64,000 nt of DNA from Pseudomonas gingeri (GTDB taxonomy: Bacteria; Pseudomonadota; Gammaproteobacteria; Pseudomonadales; Pseudomonadaceae), in assembly GCF_013386115.1 (NCBI RefSeq), contig NZ_JACAOR010000001.1, positions 1,062,440-1,126,439 on the forward strand, given 5' to 3'. Both the position numbers and the translations under genes were made by a program. The notes beneath the pieces are model-generated. The model was given only the letters and a program-made list of their open reading frames with translations. It was not told where the DNA came from and did not search any database. Shown here piece after piece: positions 26,403-35,997 of the stretch; within the stretch, counting starts at the first letter, position 1, and every line of letters starts with the position of its first letter.

Positions 26403-27689
26403 GTGAACAGCAAACGACTTCCAAAACAAATCGCCCTGGCGATTGTCCTCGGCATCCTGGTGGGCTGGGCGTGCCACCGCTACGCCGGCGACGCCAAGGC
26501 CGCCAGGGAACTGGCCGGCTATTTCAGCCTGGTGACCGATATCTTCCTGCGCATGATCAAGATGATCATCGCCCCGCTGGTATTCGCCACCCTGGTGGGC
26601 GGGATCGCCAGCATGGGCAGCTCGCGCTCCGTGGGCCGGATCGGCCTGAAGGCGATGACCTGGTTTGTCAGCGCCTCGGTGCTGTCCCTGCTGATCGGCA
26701 TGTTGCTGGTGAATCTGTTCCAGCCCGGTGCGGGCCTCAACCTGCAAGTACAGGCCGGCGCGGCCGCGGTACCAGTGAATATCGGCGACTTCAGCCTCAA
26801 GACCTTTATCGGCCACGTGTTTCCCCGCAGCATCGCCGAAGCCATGGCCAACAACGAGATCCTGCAGATCGTGATCTTCTCGCTGTTCTTCGGCTTTGCC
26901 CTGTCCTTCCTCAAAAAACAGGGCCACAGCGGCATCGGCAACCTGGTGGATGAACTGGCGAAAATCATGTTCCGCATCACCGACTATGTGATGTGTTTCG
27001 CGCCCATCGGCGTGTTCTGCGCCATTGCCGCCGCAATCACCACCGAGGGTCTTGGCCTGTTGCTGGACTACGGCAAGCTGATCGGTGAGTTCTACCTCGG
27101 CATCCTGCTGCTCTGGGCCCTGCTGTTCGGTGCCGGCTACCTGTTCCTCGGCCGTTCGGTATGGCGCCTGGGCAAGCTGATCCGCGAACCGGTCTTGCTG
27201 GCCTTCTCCACCGCCAGCAGCGAATCGGCCTATCCCAAGACCATCGAGGCCCTGGAGAAATTCGGCACGCCCAAGCGCGTTTCCAGCTTTGTATTGCCCC
27301 TGGGTTATTCGTTCAACCTCGACGGTTCGATGATGTACCAGGCCTTCGCGATCATGTTTATCGCCCAGGCCTACAACATCGACCTGAGCTTCACCCAGCA
27401 GGCACTGATCCTGTTGACCCTGATGGTCACCAGCAAGGGCATGGCCGGCGTGGCCCGGGCCTCGGTGGTGGTGGTTGCCGCGACCCTGCCGATGTTCAAC
27501 CTGCCCGAGGCCGGCCTGTTGCTGATCATCGGCATCGACCAGTTCCTCGACATGGGCCGTACCGCGACCAACATCGTCGGCAACAGCATCGCCACCGCCG
27601 TGGTGGCGAAGATGGAAGACGGCGCGCAAACGGACACGCCCGCCGATACCCCCGTTCGCAGCGCACCCACCGTATCGTCCCTGGCTTGA
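26403..27689 (+). CDS. Dicarboxylate/amino-acid:cation symporter (DAACS family)
   Basis: A 428-residue protein of the GltP/DctA family: early membrane segments with IFLRMIKMIIAPLVFATLVGG, a serine-rich hairpin near AFSTASSESAYPKT (about residue 265), and the unwound NLDGSMMYQ and DMGRTATNIVGN segments that bind sodium/proton and substrate. The start is GTG at 26403 with GAGGG upstream. Family substrates are C4-dicarboxylates, glutamate and aspartate. The next gene encodes an Asp/Glu racemase-type protein, suggesting uptake and use of acidic D- or L-amino acids. Confidence 0.9.
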   Translation: MNSKRLPKQIALAIVLGILVGWACHRYAGDAKAARELAGYFSLVTDIFLRMIKMIIAPLVFATLVGGIASMGSSRSVGRIGLKAMTWFVSASVLSLLIGMLLVNLFQPGAGLNLQVQAGAAAVPVNIGDFSLKTFIGHVFPRSIAEAMANNEILQIVIFSLFFGFALSFLKKQGHSGIGNLVDELAKIMFRITDYVMCFAPIGVFCAIAAAITTEGLGLLLDYGKLIGEFYLGILLLWALLFGAGYLFLGRSVWRLGKLIREPVLLAFSTASSESAYPKTIEALEKFGTPKRVSSFVLPLGYSFNLDGSMMYQAFAIMFIAQAYNIDLSFTQQALILLTLMVTSKGMAGVARASVVVVAATLPMFNLPEAGLLLIIGIDQFLDMGRTATNIVGNSIATAVVAKMEDGAQTDTPADTPVRSAPTVSSLA

Positions 27690-27700
27690 GTCTGGTCATC

Positions 27701-29176
27701 ATGAAAGCAAACAACTCCAGCACACCCGGCAAGACCTTCGGCATCGTCGGGGGCCTCGGCTCGCTGGCCGGAGGCGACCTGTTCTTCAAGCTGATCAGGA
27801 GCCGTTCGGTACTGGCCGACCAGGGCCGCTATCACTTTCTGTTCGAGCAACACCCGTTCAAGGATGTGCTGCTGCCACTGGACCGCGACGCCAGCATGAG
27901 CTCACGCAAGTTCTATGCGTTCCAGATGTGCCAGTCCCTGGAGAGTGGCGGTGCCGATGCCATTCTGCTGCCGTGCTTTGCCAGCCATACCTTTCGCGAG
28001 GAGATCCAGGCCGAGCTGGACATCCCGGTATTCGACCTGCTCGGCGCGTTGCGCCAGCAGGTCGAGCGGACATTGCCCCGGGGCAGCCGGCTGGGCGTGC
28101 TGACCTCGGACTATGTGCGCCATGGCGGGTTGTTCGAGCGCTACTTCGGCGCCGACCATGAACTGGTCTATCCCGGCGATGCCACTCAGGCCCGCCTGAT
28201 GGACGCCATGTACGGTGTCGACGGGATCAAGGATGGCTGTTTCGACGGACCGCCCCTGGAACACCTGCACCAGGCCTGCCTGGAACTGCTGGAGCAGGAC
28301 GTGGCGCTGATCCTGCCAGGCATGACCGAGCTGTCGCTGGTCAGCCTCGATCTGCAACGCCGCGGCGTTCCGTTGCTCGATGCCAACCAGCTCTACGCCG
28401 ACTACGCGACCCGGGCCAGCGACCAGGGTCCGCCGCCGCGGTTCAAGCTGGGCATCGTCGGCGGTGTCGGCCCGGCGGCGACGGTCGACTTCATGGCCAA
28501 GGTGATCCGGCACACACCGGCGGACAAGGATCAGGACCATATCAGGATGGTGGTCGAGCAGAACCCGCAGATTCCCGACCGCACCGCCAACCTGCTGCAC
28601 CAGGCCACCGACCCGAGCATGGCGCTGTACGCCACCTGCAAACGCCTGGAGCAGGAAGGCGCCCACGCCATCGCCATTCCCTGCAACACCGCCCATGCCT
28701 TTGTCGAGCGCATCCAGCCTTACCTGCGCACGCCGATCATCAATATGCTCAGCGAGACCGTCCGCCATATCGCCGATCGGCATGGCGCGGGGAAAATCGT
28801 CGGCTTGCTCGCCACTTCAGGCACCCTGCAGAGTCGTGTCTACCATGAGGTTGCGCAGCAGCTGGGGCTGCGGCTGATCGAGCCCGAACCTGCGGTGCAG
28901 GCGCTGGTCATGGCGGCCATCTATGGCGAACGGGGCGTCAAGGCCGGGTACACCGACGGCCTTTGCCGCGAGCAGTTGCTCGAAGCCGCCGACCATTTGT
29001 GCCAGGCCGGGGCCTCGGTGCTGATTCTCGGGTGCACCGAACTGCCCCTGATCCTGCCCCATGCCGAGCGGTTTGCCCTGGACAGCGGCGTGGTCAGCCT
29101 GATCGACCCGACCACCCTGCTCGCCCGATGCTGCGTGCGCCAGGCACTGGCCTGCGAGTCGCAACCCGAAGCCTGA
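27701..29176 (+). CDS. Fused two-domain aspartate/glutamate racemase-family protein
   Basis: A 491-residue protein made of two tandem Asp/Glu racemase-like domains (about residues 12-235 and 245-480), each starting with a GIVGG(L/V)G motif. Active members use two cysteines. Domain 2 has both: C328 in IPCNTAH and C445 in LGCTEL. Domain 1 keeps the first (C92 in LPCFASH) but has Gly207 in place of the second (LPGMTEL), so it should not racemise by the two-base mechanism. It starts 11 bases after the symporter stop, so it is co-transcribed. Likely role: conversion of acidic amino acids or a related hydantoin/maleate-type substrate imported by the symporter. Confidence 0.8.
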   Translation: MKANNSSTPGKTFGIVGGLGSLAGGDLFFKLIRSRSVLADQGRYHFLFEQHPFKDVLLPLDRDASMSSRKFYAFQMCQSLESGGADAILLPCFASHTFREEIQAELDIPVFDLLGALRQQVERTLPRGSRLGVLTSDYVRHGGLFERYFGADHELVYPGDATQARLMDAMYGVDGIKDGCFDGPPLEHLHQACLELLEQDVALILPGMTELSLVSLDLQRRGVPLLDANQLYADYATRASDQGPPPRFKLGIVGGVGPAATVDFMAKVIRHTPADKDQDHIRMVVEQNPQIPDRTANLLHQATDPSMALYATCKRLEQEGAHAIAIPCNTAHAFVERIQPYLRTPIINMLSETVRHIADRHGAGKIVGLLATSGTLQSRVYHEVAQQLGLRLIEPEPAVQALVMAAIYGERGVKAGYTDGLCREQLLEAADHLCQAGASVLILGCTELPLILPHAERFALDSGVVSLIDPTTLLARCCVRQALACESQPEA

Positions 29177-29180
29177 GCCG

Positions 29181-29735
29181 TCAGGCGGGCCGGTCTTTCT
29201 CCAGCAACCAGTCGCGGGTGTCCTTGAGTAGTTCGTCGGCCATCAGCGGATCGTCACACACCCGCGCCAGCACCATGGCACCGACCATCGCCGCCCAGTT
29301 GCCGGTGGCGGCGCGGCGTTTTTCCCCGGCCGTGGCGCCGGGCAGGCCTTCGCTCAGGCGGGCGATCTGGCGCCGGATGCTGCTGCTCATCTGCGCCCGC
29401 GCCTCGGGGGCCTGGCGGCTGGTTTCCGAGGCCAGGCCGGCCATCGGACAACCGCCGGCACAGTCTTCGCGGTGCGCGGCACTCAGGTACTGCGTGACAT
29501 AAGCCGCCACATCGGCTCCCGCCGGCGGCGCCGTGGAAAACACATGGGCCAGGGACTGGGCCACCAGATCGTCCTTCGAGGCGAAATATCCGTAGAAACC
29601 GCCATGGGTCAAGCCCGCGGCCTTCATCACCTGCGCGACCGTGACCGCCTCATAGCCGTGGGCCCGAAACAGCCGGCTGGCGGCCTCGAGGATATTCACG
29701 CGGTTTTGCGCAACCTGCTCGCGACTGACTTTCAT
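29181..29735 (-). CDS. TetR-family repressor
   Basis: A 184-residue TetR/AcrR-type regulator: helix-turn-helix at residues 30-50 (VTVAQVMKAAGLTHGGFYGYF) and a helical effector domain with a cysteine pair (DCAGGCPMAGL). It is divergent from a short-chain dehydrogenase gene, a common pairing in which the repressor controls the dehydrogenase. Its stop lies four bases from the convergent racemase stop. Confidence 0.87.
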   Translation of the reverse strand: MKVSREQVAQNRVNILEAASRLFRAHGYEAVTVAQVMKAAGLTHGGFYGYFASKDDLVAQSLAHVFSTAPPAGADVAAYVTQYLSAAHREDCAGGCPMAGLASETSRQAPEARAQMSSSIRRQIARLSEGLPGATAGEKRRAATGNWAAMVGAMVLARVCDDPLMADELLKDTRDWLLEKDRPA

Positions 29736-29765
29736 CCGAACCTCCGCTGATAGGCTTGACAGTAT

Positions 29766-29798
29766 ACATGACAGCGATCATATTTACTAAACATGACA
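29766..29798. promoter_or_regulatory. Repeated ACATGACA words in the TetR/SDR divergent region
   Basis: ACATGACA occurs at 29766-29773 and again at 29791-29798, 25 bases apart, in an AT-rich divergent promoter region. They may be contact sites for the TetR protein. Evidence is repetition and position only. Confidence 0.3.
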
Positions 29799-29837
29799 TT
29801 CATCATGATTAAATCAACGCAACGAGGATTACTTGCC

Positions 29838-30620
29838 ATGACCGTCAAACCTGCCGTTCTGATCACAGGCGCCTCCACCGGTATCGGCGCCGTCTATGCC
29901 GACCGTTTCGCCAAGCGTGGACACAATCTGGTCCTGGTTGCCCGGGACAAGGCCCGCATGGATGTGCTGGCCGAGCGCCTGCGCGGCGAAACCGGCGTGA
30001 CGGTGGACGTGCTGCAGGCCGACCTGACCGATGCCAACGACCTGGCCCGCATCGAAACACGGGTCAAGGACGATGCCAGCATCGGTATCCTGGTCAACAA
30101 CGCCGGCATGAACGGCACCGGCACCTTTATCGAGCAGACGCCGGACGTGGTGAGCCAGATCATCAACCTCAACATCACCGCCCTCACCCGCCTGACCAGC
30201 GCCATCACCCCGCGCCTGGTCAAGGCCGGTGGCGGCTCGATCATCAACGTGGCGTCGGTGGTCGGCCTGGCCCCGGAAATCCAGTTGACGGTCTACGGGG
30301 CGACCAAGGCCTTCGTGCTGTTCCTCAGTCAGGGGCTGAATATCGAACTGGGCGCTCAGGGCCTGTATGTGCAGGCGGTGTTGCCGTCGGCCACCCGCAC
30401 CGAGATCTGGGAGCGTTCCGGCAAGAGGGTCGAGGATCTGTCAGCCGTGATGGAGGTCGATGACCTGGTAGATGCGGCGCTGGTGGGCTTCGATCGCCGC
30501 GAAACCGTGACCATTCCGCCACTGCCGGACGAAGGCCAGTGGCAAGCCCTGGAAGCCGCGCGCCTGGCGATGTTGCCGAACTACATGCAGGTGCTGCCGG
30601 CGGCGCGTTATCGCAACTGA
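29838..30620 (+). CDS. Short-chain dehydrogenase/reductase
   Basis: A 260-residue classical SDR: TGASTGIG nucleotide-binding motif at residues 11-18, NNAG near 90, catalytic Ser in NVASVVG and YGATK (Tyr-x3-Lys) near 155. It oxidises or reduces an unknown carbonyl/alcohol with NAD(P)H. The start at 29838 has GAGG upstream and is preferred over an ATG 45 bases earlier. It is divergent from the TetR gene that probably represses it. Confidence 0.87.
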   Translation: MTVKPAVLITGASTGIGAVYADRFAKRGHNLVLVARDKARMDVLAERLRGETGVTVDVLQADLTDANDLARIETRVKDDASIGILVNNAGMNGTGTFIEQTPDVVSQIINLNITALTRLTSAITPRLVKAGGGSIINVASVVGLAPEIQLTVYGATKAFVLFLSQGLNIELGAQGLYVQAVLPSATRTEIWERSGKRVEDLSAVMEVDDLVDAALVGFDRRETVTIPPLPDEGQWQALEAARLAMLPNYMQVLPAARYRN

Positions 30621-30631
30621 TTCAGGGGCAT

Positions 30632-30763
30632 GATCGTTCCCACGCTCCGCGTGGGAATGCAGATCGTGACGCTCTGCGTCACAAGAGCGGACGCAGAGCG
30701 TCCAGAAAGGCATTCCCACGCTGGAGCGTGGGAACGATCAGATGCGCCAGCGTGGGAACGATC
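30632..30763. repeat. Large intergenic inverted repeat
   Basis: GATCGTTCCCACGCTCCGCG at the left end is matched by its inverted partner at the right (ending GCGTGGGAACGATC near 30739), with an inner dyad GACGCTCTGCGTC / GACGCAGAGCGTC. A further half copy follows at 30749-30763. This is a known style of Pseudomonas intergenic repeat. It lies between convergent SDR and EamA genes and can form a long hairpin. Confidence 0.7.
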
Positions 30764-30764
30764 A

Positions 30765-31661
30765 TTATCCGCGCGCTGCAACCCGGCGTGCCCAGGGCGT
30801 CCAACCCTGTTGCATGCCCGCGGCCGCCAGCAGGATCGCGATCACGCCGAGCCACTGCAACAGCTCCAGGCGATGGCCGAAGGCGAACCAGTCGACGAAG
30901 ATCGCCGCAATCGGATAGATGAACGACAGCGCTCCGGTCAGGGCCGTCGGCAACTTCTGGATCGCCCCATACAACAGCACATACATCACGCCGGTATGGA
31001 CGATACCCAGGGTCAGCAGGCTACCCCAGGCACTGGTCTGCGCCGGCAGTCCTGACACATTCGCCCATGGCGCCAGCAACAGCACGCCGGTACAGACCTG
31101 GATCAGTGCGATCAGATGCGGCGGCGTCCCCGCCAGGCGCTTGATGATCAGCGCGGCAAAGGCATACAACAGCGCCGCCCCCAGGGCCAGACCGATGCCC
31201 AACAGGTAGTCACCGCCACTTTCCCCCTGTTGCCCATGGGCACTGACAATCGCCAGCATTCCGGCAAAGGCCAGGGTCAGCCAGAACAGTTTCTGCACGG
31301 TGATCTTCTCGCCGAGAAACAGCGCGGCCAGCCCCACCAGCATGAAGGGCTGGACGTTGTAGACCGCCGTGCCGATGGCAATCGAGGCCCGCGAGTAGGA
31401 AGCGAACAGCAGCACCCAGTTGCCGACGATCGCCACCCCGCTGAGCACCGCCAGCAGGAAAGTGGTCCGGGTCAGCATGCCCGGCCGCAAAAAGCCCATG
31501 GCGGCGCAGATCGCCAGCAGGGTCAGCGCGCCGAACAGGCAACGCCAGAACACCACGTCCAGTACCGGCTGGCCGGACACCAGCACGAACCAGCCGATGG
31601 TTCCCGAGATCAACATGGCCGCGACCATTTCCAGCGACCCGCGATGCAGTGATTGATGCAT
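30765..31661 (-). CDS. EamA-family (DMT) transporter
   Basis: A 298-residue protein with ten predicted membrane segments in two EamA repeats (first about residues 7-135, second about 150-285; SFIYPIAAIFVDWFAFGH near the end). The drug/metabolite transporter family exports amino acids or other metabolites. The start at 31661 has AAGGAGT upstream. It is divergent from an Lrp/AsnC-type regulator, which suggests an amino-acid exporter controlled by that regulator. Confidence 0.85.
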   Translation of the reverse strand: MHQSLHRGSLEMVAAMLISGTIGWFVLVSGQPVLDVVFWRCLFGALTLLAICAAMGFLRPGMLTRTTFLLAVLSGVAIVGNWVLLFASYSRASIAIGTAVYNVQPFMLVGLAALFLGEKITVQKLFWLTLAFAGMLAIVSAHGQQGESGGDYLLGIGLALGAALLYAFAALIIKRLAGTPPHLIALIQVCTGVLLLAPWANVSGLPAQTSAWGSLLTLGIVHTGVMYVLLYGAIQKLPTALTGALSFIYPIAAIFVDWFAFGHRLELLQWLGVIAILLAAAGMQQGWTPWARRVAARG

Positions 31662-31793
31662 GATTCGACTCCTTGGCAGATGACAAAAGTATGCCAAGCG
31701 GGCCTGGCGCTTCTCCAGCGCCTATGACAGGCTGAATATCGAACTTGCCTTTTTTATCAAGGCAGAATCTTCATATCACCTTACGAGGCCAGT

Positions 31794-32231
31794 ATGACTG
31801 ACGCGATTGACCAACTCTTGCTCACGGCGCTGATGGAAGACTCGCGGCGCTCCCTCAAGGCCCTGGCGCAGATCAGCGGGCTGTCCTCGCCCAGCGTCGC
31901 CGAACGCCTGCGTCGCCTGGAGGAACGCGGGGTGATCAGGGGCTACACCGTCGAAGTCGAGCCCAAGTCCTTCGGTTACCTGTTGCAGGCCATCGTGCGT
32001 ATCCGGCCGCTGCCCGGGCAGTTGCAGGTGGTGGAGCGACAGATCCAGGCCATCCCGGAATTCACCGAATGCGACAAGGTCACCGGCGACGACTGCTTTA
32101 TCGCCCGCCTGCATGTGCGTGACATGGAACAGCTGGATACCCTGCTCGACCGCCTCAACAGCCATGCCGAGACCAACACCGCCATCGTCAAGAAAACCCC
32201 GGTCAAGCGGCGCCTGCCACCGATGACCTGA
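31794..32231 (+). CDS. Lrp/AsnC-family regulator
   Basis: A 145-residue regulator: helix-turn-helix at residues 20-45 (LKALAQISGLSSPSVAERLRRLEERGVI) and a RAM ligand-binding domain (about 65-140; IPEFTECDKVTGDDCFIARLHV). These proteins sense amino acids. It is divergent from the EamA exporter, with a 132-base region between them where it probably binds. The start has ACGAGG upstream. Confidence 0.88.
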   Translation: MTDAIDQLLLTALMEDSRRSLKALAQISGLSSPSVAERLRRLEERGVIRGYTVEVEPKSFGYLLQAIVRIRPLPGQLQVVERQIQAIPEFTECDKVTGDDCFIARLHVRDMEQLDTLLDRLNSHAETNTAIVKKTPVKRRLPPMT

Positions 32232-32244
32232 TCCCGCACAGGTT

Positions 32245-32361
32245 TTGATCGTGGCCATGCTCCGGCGTGGGCATGCCTTATGGGACGCTTCGCGTCCGCT
32301 CAAAATCTTCGCGGGCAAGCCCGCTCCCACGGTGTCAAGCCGGCAAGCCCGCTCCTACAAG
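32245..32361. repeat. Degenerate repeat plus REP palindromes
   Basis: A diverged copy of the 30.6-kb repeat type (GATCGTGGCCATGCTCCG, then GACGCTTCGCGTC) is followed by a REP palindrome (CGCGGGCAAGCCCGCTCCC, 32310-32328) and a second REP-like half (CCGGCAAGCCCGCTCCTAC). It fills most of the 218-base gap between the Lrp gene and the permease gene. Confidence 0.65.
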
Positions 32362-32449
32362 GCTTTCGGCGGGGAATGACGTGGCGAAGGCCAGGGCCTG
32401 GGTTATCATTCACCCATCATCCTTCACTCGCTTCCGGACACCGCTCCCC

Positions 32450-33505
32450 ATGACTTCACTTACCTCCACCGCCCCTGCCCGGGGTTGGTCGCTCTGGTGG
32501 AAACCGTTGCTGTTTCTCGCCATCGCCGCCATCGGCCTGTACTACGTCAAGTGGTCGCCCTATTACGCCAAGGCCTTTGTCGCCGCCGACAGCCACAGCA
32601 TCGGCGCGTCGATCATCAATGACAATCCGGCCTCGCCGGTCGCCGCCGCGCTGGCCTATGCCCAGGTGTATTTCCTGGCGATCTGGAAAGCCGCGGTCCT
32701 GGCGGTGATCCTCGGCTCGTTGCTGCAGGTGCTGATTCCCAGGGACTGGCTGCTGCGCCTGTTCGGTCGCGCCGGCTTCGGTTCGACCCTGCGCGGCGGG
32801 CTGTTCGCCCTGCCCGGCATGATGTGCTCGTGCTGCGCGGCCCCGGTGGCCGCGGGGATGCGCCGGCAGAATGTCTCGGTCGGCGCGGCACTGGCGTTCT
32901 GGATCGCCAACCCGGTGCTCAACCCGGCCACGCTGGTGTTCATGGGCTTTGTACTGGGCTGGGGCTTCAGTGCGATCCGCCTGGTGGCCGGCCTGGTGCT
33001 GGTGCTCGGGGTATCACTGATCGCCCAGCGCATTTCGCGCCCGCAAACCCTGCCCGAACCGGCCGTGGAAGCGGTGGCCGAAGCCAGCAACGCGGACACC
33101 CGGGGCTTCTTCGCCCGCTGGGGCAAGACCCTCTGGCAATTGTTCTGGAGCACCATTCCGATCTATATCCTGGCGGTCCTGCTGCTGGGCGCGGCACGGG
33201 TCTGGCTGTTTCCCCATGTCGACGGGGCGATGGGCAACAGCCTGCTGTGGCTGGTGCCGCTGGCGATCATCGGGACATTGTTCGTGATTCCGACTGCGGC
33301 GGAAATCCCTATCGTGCAGACCATGATGACCCTGGGCCTGGGCACCGCCCCCGCTGTCGCGCTGCTGATGACCCTGCCGAGCATCAGCCTGCCGTCGCTG
33401 CTGATGCTGCGCAAGGACTTCGATGCCCGGGTCCTGGTTACCGTGGCCGTGCTGACCATGCTGGTGGGGATCGTCAGCGGCCTGGTGGCGGTGGTGATTC
33501 TCTAG
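32450..33505 (+). CDS. ArsP-like permease (PF03773 family)
   Basis: A 351-residue membrane protein with about eight to ten hydrophobic segments. The signature GMMCSCCAAPVAAGMRRQ near residue 125, followed by AFWIANPVLNPATL, is that of the predicted permease family that includes ArsP, an exporter of trivalent organoarsenicals that uses a cysteine pair. An N-terminal cytoplasmic stretch of about 15 residues precedes TM1. No arsenic genes are nearby, so the substrate remains open. Earlier in-frame ATGs lie in the REP region and are rejected. Confidence 0.75.
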   Translation: MTSLTSTAPARGWSLWWKPLLFLAIAAIGLYYVKWSPYYAKAFVAADSHSIGASIINDNPASPVAAALAYAQVYFLAIWKAAVLAVILGSLLQVLIPRDWLLRLFGRAGFGSTLRGGLFALPGMMCSCCAAPVAAGMRRQNVSVGAALAFWIANPVLNPATLVFMGFVLGWGFSAIRLVAGLVLVLGVSLIAQRISRPQTLPEPAVEAVAEASNADTRGFFARWGKTLWQLFWSTIPIYILAVLLLGAARVWLFPHVDGAMGNSLLWLVPLAIIGTLFVIPTAAEIPIVQTMMTLGLGTAPAVALLMTLPSISLPSLLMLRKDFDARVLVTVAVLTMLVGIVSGLVAVVIL

Positions 33506-33521
33506 ACCCACCGAGAATCCG

Positions 33522-33594
33522 TGTGGGAGCGGTGCCTGCCCGCGAAGCTTCTGGCGGCCTCCAGGCCCTCTTCGCGGGCAAGCCCGCTCCCACA
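33522..33594. repeat. REPIN between convergent genes
   Basis: TGTGGGAGCGG...GCCCGCGAAG and its inverted partner CTTCGCGGGCAAGCCCGCTC...ACA can fold into a hairpin of about 70 bases. It sits between the convergent ArsP-like and selU genes and may act as a bidirectional transcription stop. Confidence 0.75.
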
Positions 33595-33643
33595 GGTTCT
33601 GCTCCGACACAAGCCCGTTCCCATAGGCGGCATCTTCAGACTC

Positions 33644-34738
33644 TCAGGTGCGCCGACGGGCCCTGAGGTACTCCAGCACCGCCGCCTGCTCGCCGGCAAA
33701 CTCGATGCGCGCACCTTTGCTTTCCCGCTGGAAGGCATACATCGGGTCGTAGTATTCGTTGAGCAGGCCCTGGATCCAGGCGCGGTGCAGGTCGACACTG
33801 CCGCTGCGCTCCTGCTCCGCCAGGGCATCGGCCATCAACCCGCGCATGCGCTGATGACGCTCGCCGCCCAGGCGCTTGTGGATGTTGTCGAGGCTCGCCA
33901 GCAACCGCTCGGCGAACAGCTTGAACCCCTGCTCCCCATGCACCGCGACAAATTCCGCGCAGAGCTGCACCACATAGTCGCGCAGGATCCGCTCGACCCG
34001 GCTTTCCAGGCTGTCTTCGAGCCAGACCATGGAGAACTGCTGCATGCCCTGGTACAGCGCCAGCGGCAAGGCACAACGTCCGACCATGCGGCTCTCGTCT
34101 TCCAGCACGAACTGCCCGATACCCCGGGCACGCTTCTTCAGCAGGTCCACGGCCAGGCGGTTTTCGAAGTCGATATTGGATGGCTGCCCGGTGGCGCGCT
34201 TGCCGAAACTGGAACCGCGATGATTGGCGTGTCCCTCCAGGTCCAGGCTGTTGTCCAACTGGACGATCACATCGGTCTTGCCGGTCCCGGTCATGCCGCC
34301 CAACAGCAGGAAGTCGGCTTGCGCCACCGCCTGCTCGATACTCTGCAGCAGGAAGGTACGCATGGCCTTGTAGCCGCCGGTCACACGCGGATAGTCGATC
34401 CCGGCTTCCTTGAGCCATTGCTGGACGATCTTCGAGCGCAGGCCGCCACGGAAGCAATACAGCACGCCATCGGGATGGGCCCGGGTGAAATCGGCCCAGG
34501 CCTGCAGCCGGTCCGCCTTGATATCGCCGGACACCAGCTGGTGACCGAGGACAATGGCCGCCTGTTGGCCGTGCTGCTTGTAGCAGGTGCCGACCCGCTG
34601 GCGTTCCAGGTCGGTCATCAGCGGCAGGTTGATTACGCCGGGAAAGGAACCCTTGGCGAATTCGACCGGGGCCCGGGTGTCCATCATCGGCACATCGTTG
34701 AGAAACAGTTCGCGGTAGTCGGTGATATCGCCGGACAT
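33644..34738 (-). CDS. selU: tRNA 2-selenouridine synthase
   Basis: A 364-residue protein with an N-terminal rhodanese domain ([22 protein letters not shown]; active Cys in [11 protein letters not shown] near residue 95) and a C-terminal P-loop domain ([12 protein letters not shown] near 145). SelU (also MnmH) replaces the sulfur of 2-thiouridine at the tRNA wobble position with selenium, using selenophosphate. Its start codon shares one base with the selD stop (TGATG), so the two are translated together. The in-frame region upstream of 34738 is antisense-type sequence inside selD and is not part of the gene. Confidence 0.92.
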   Translation of the reverse strand: MSGDITDYRELFLNDVPMMDTRAPVEFAKGSFPGVINLPLMTDLERQRVGTCYKQHGQQAAIVLGHQLVSGDIKADRLQAWADFTRAHPDGVLYCFRGGLRSKIVQQWLKEAGIDYPRVTGGYKAMRTFLLQSIEQAVAQADFLLLGGMTGTGKTDVIVQLDNSLDLEGHANHRGSSFGKRATGQPSNIDFENRLAVDLLKKRARGIGQFVLEDESRMVGRCALPLALYQGMQQFSMVWLEDSLESRVERILRDYVVQLCAEFVAVHGEQGFKLFAERLLASLDNIHKRLGGERHQRMRGLMADALAEQERSGSVDLHRAWIQGLLNEYYDPMYAFQRESKGARIEFAGEQAAVLEYLRARRRT

Positions 34739-35772
34739 CAGAGCACCTCTACCGCGTGGCTCTGTCGCTCCACCAACTGGCCGATGGGCTCCAGGGCCAG
34801 GCCCAGTTCGGCGGCGACGGCAAGAAACTCCGCCTGGCCTTCGGTCGTCACTGCTACCAGCAGGCCGCCGCTGGTCTGCGGGTCGCACAGCACGCGCTTG
34901 TGCAGTTCGCGCAGGGGGCCGACCTTGCTCGCATAGCTGTCGAAATTGCGCAGCGTACCGCCGGGCACGCAACCCTGGTCCAGGTAGTACTCCACCGCCG
35001 GCAGGCGCGGCACCTGTTCATACACGATGCGCGCGGTGAGACCGCTGCCGTCGGCCATCTCCACCAGATGCCCCAACAGGCCGAAGCCGGTGACATCGGT
35101 CATCGCGGTCACGCCCGCCAGCTTGCCGAAGCGGCTGCCAGGCTTGTTCAGGGTGCACATCCAGTCGCGGGCCACGCCGACGTCCTCGTTGCGCAGCTTG
35201 CCCTTCTTTTCCGCGGTGGTCAGCACGCCGATGCCCAGGGGCTTGGTCAGGTACAGGGTGCAACCGGCGGTGGCGGTGTCGTTGCGCTTCATATGGCGCT
35301 TGTCCACCAGGCCGGTGACGGCCAGGCCGAAGATCGGCTCGGGGGCATCGATCGAGTGCCCGCCGGCCAACGGGATACCGGCGGCGTCGCAGACGGCGCG
35401 GCCGCCACGGATCACTTCACGGGCGATTTCCGGCGCCAGGACATTCACCGGCCAGCCGAGAATGGCGATGGCCATCAGCGGGTCGCCGCCCATGGCGTAG
35501 ATGTCGCTGATGGCATTGGTGGCGGCAATCCGACCGAAATCGAAGGGATCGTCGACGATCGGCATGAAAAAGTCGGTGGTCGAGACCACCCCACGTTCCT
35601 CATCAATGGCATACACCGCCGCGTCGTCGCGGGAGGCGTTGCCGACCCAGAGCTTCGGGTCCAGGTTCTGGGCGCCACTGCCGGCGAGGATCACTTCCAG
35701 CACCTGGGGCGAAATCTTGCAACCACAGCCTGCGCCGTGGCTGTACTGGGTCAGGCGAATCGGTTCGCTCAT
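34738..35772 (-). CDS. selD: Selenophosphate synthase
   Basis: A 344-residue protein with the SelD pattern: GAGCGCK near residue 15, carrying the catalytic Cys and Lys, then [21 protein letters not shown] and the ATP-binding core. The reactive residue is an ordinary cysteine, not selenocysteine. It makes selenophosphate from selenide and ATP for SelU and for selenocysteine tRNA synthesis. The start at 35772 has GAGGTG upstream. It forms a two-gene operon with selU. Confidence 0.95.
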   Translation of the reverse strand: MSEPIRLTQYSHGAGCGCKISPQVLEVILAGSGAQNLDPKLWVGNASRDDAAVYAIDEERGVVSTTDFFMPIVDDPFDFGRIAATNAISDIYAMGGDPLMAIAILGWPVNVLAPEIAREVIRGGRAVCDAAGIPLAGGHSIDAPEPIFGLAVTGLVDKRHMKRNDTATAGCTLYLTKPLGIGVLTTAEKKGKLRNEDVGVARDWMCTLNKPGSRFGKLAGVTAMTDVTGFGLLGHLVEMADGSGLTARIVYEQVPRLPAVEYYLDQGCVPGGTLRNFDSYASKVGPLRELHKRVLCDPQTSGGLLVAVTTEGQAEFLAVAAELGLALEPIGQLVERQSHAVEVL

Positions 35773-35997
35773 CGGTACACCTCGCGATCTCAAATTCACC
35801 GAGTCTAACAGAGCCGCCGTCGCTCAGCCCGTACGAGCCATGGCCCAATCGTGAGCATGGCCGGCCCGATCGGCATCCATGAGTGCCGATCCGAAGCTCA
35901 ACATCGAACTGCGCTACCGCTGCACGGCACAAGCGGCGAGCCTCTGCTCACCCCGGCGCCCCGCATCTACATCTAACAACATGGGAACCCACCTACT

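Noticed and set aside
33644..34972. Longer version of selU starting at 34972
   Set aside because: The extra 78 residues lie inside selD on the same strand in another frame and look like shadow sequence; the TGATG junction at 34738 fits coupled translation.
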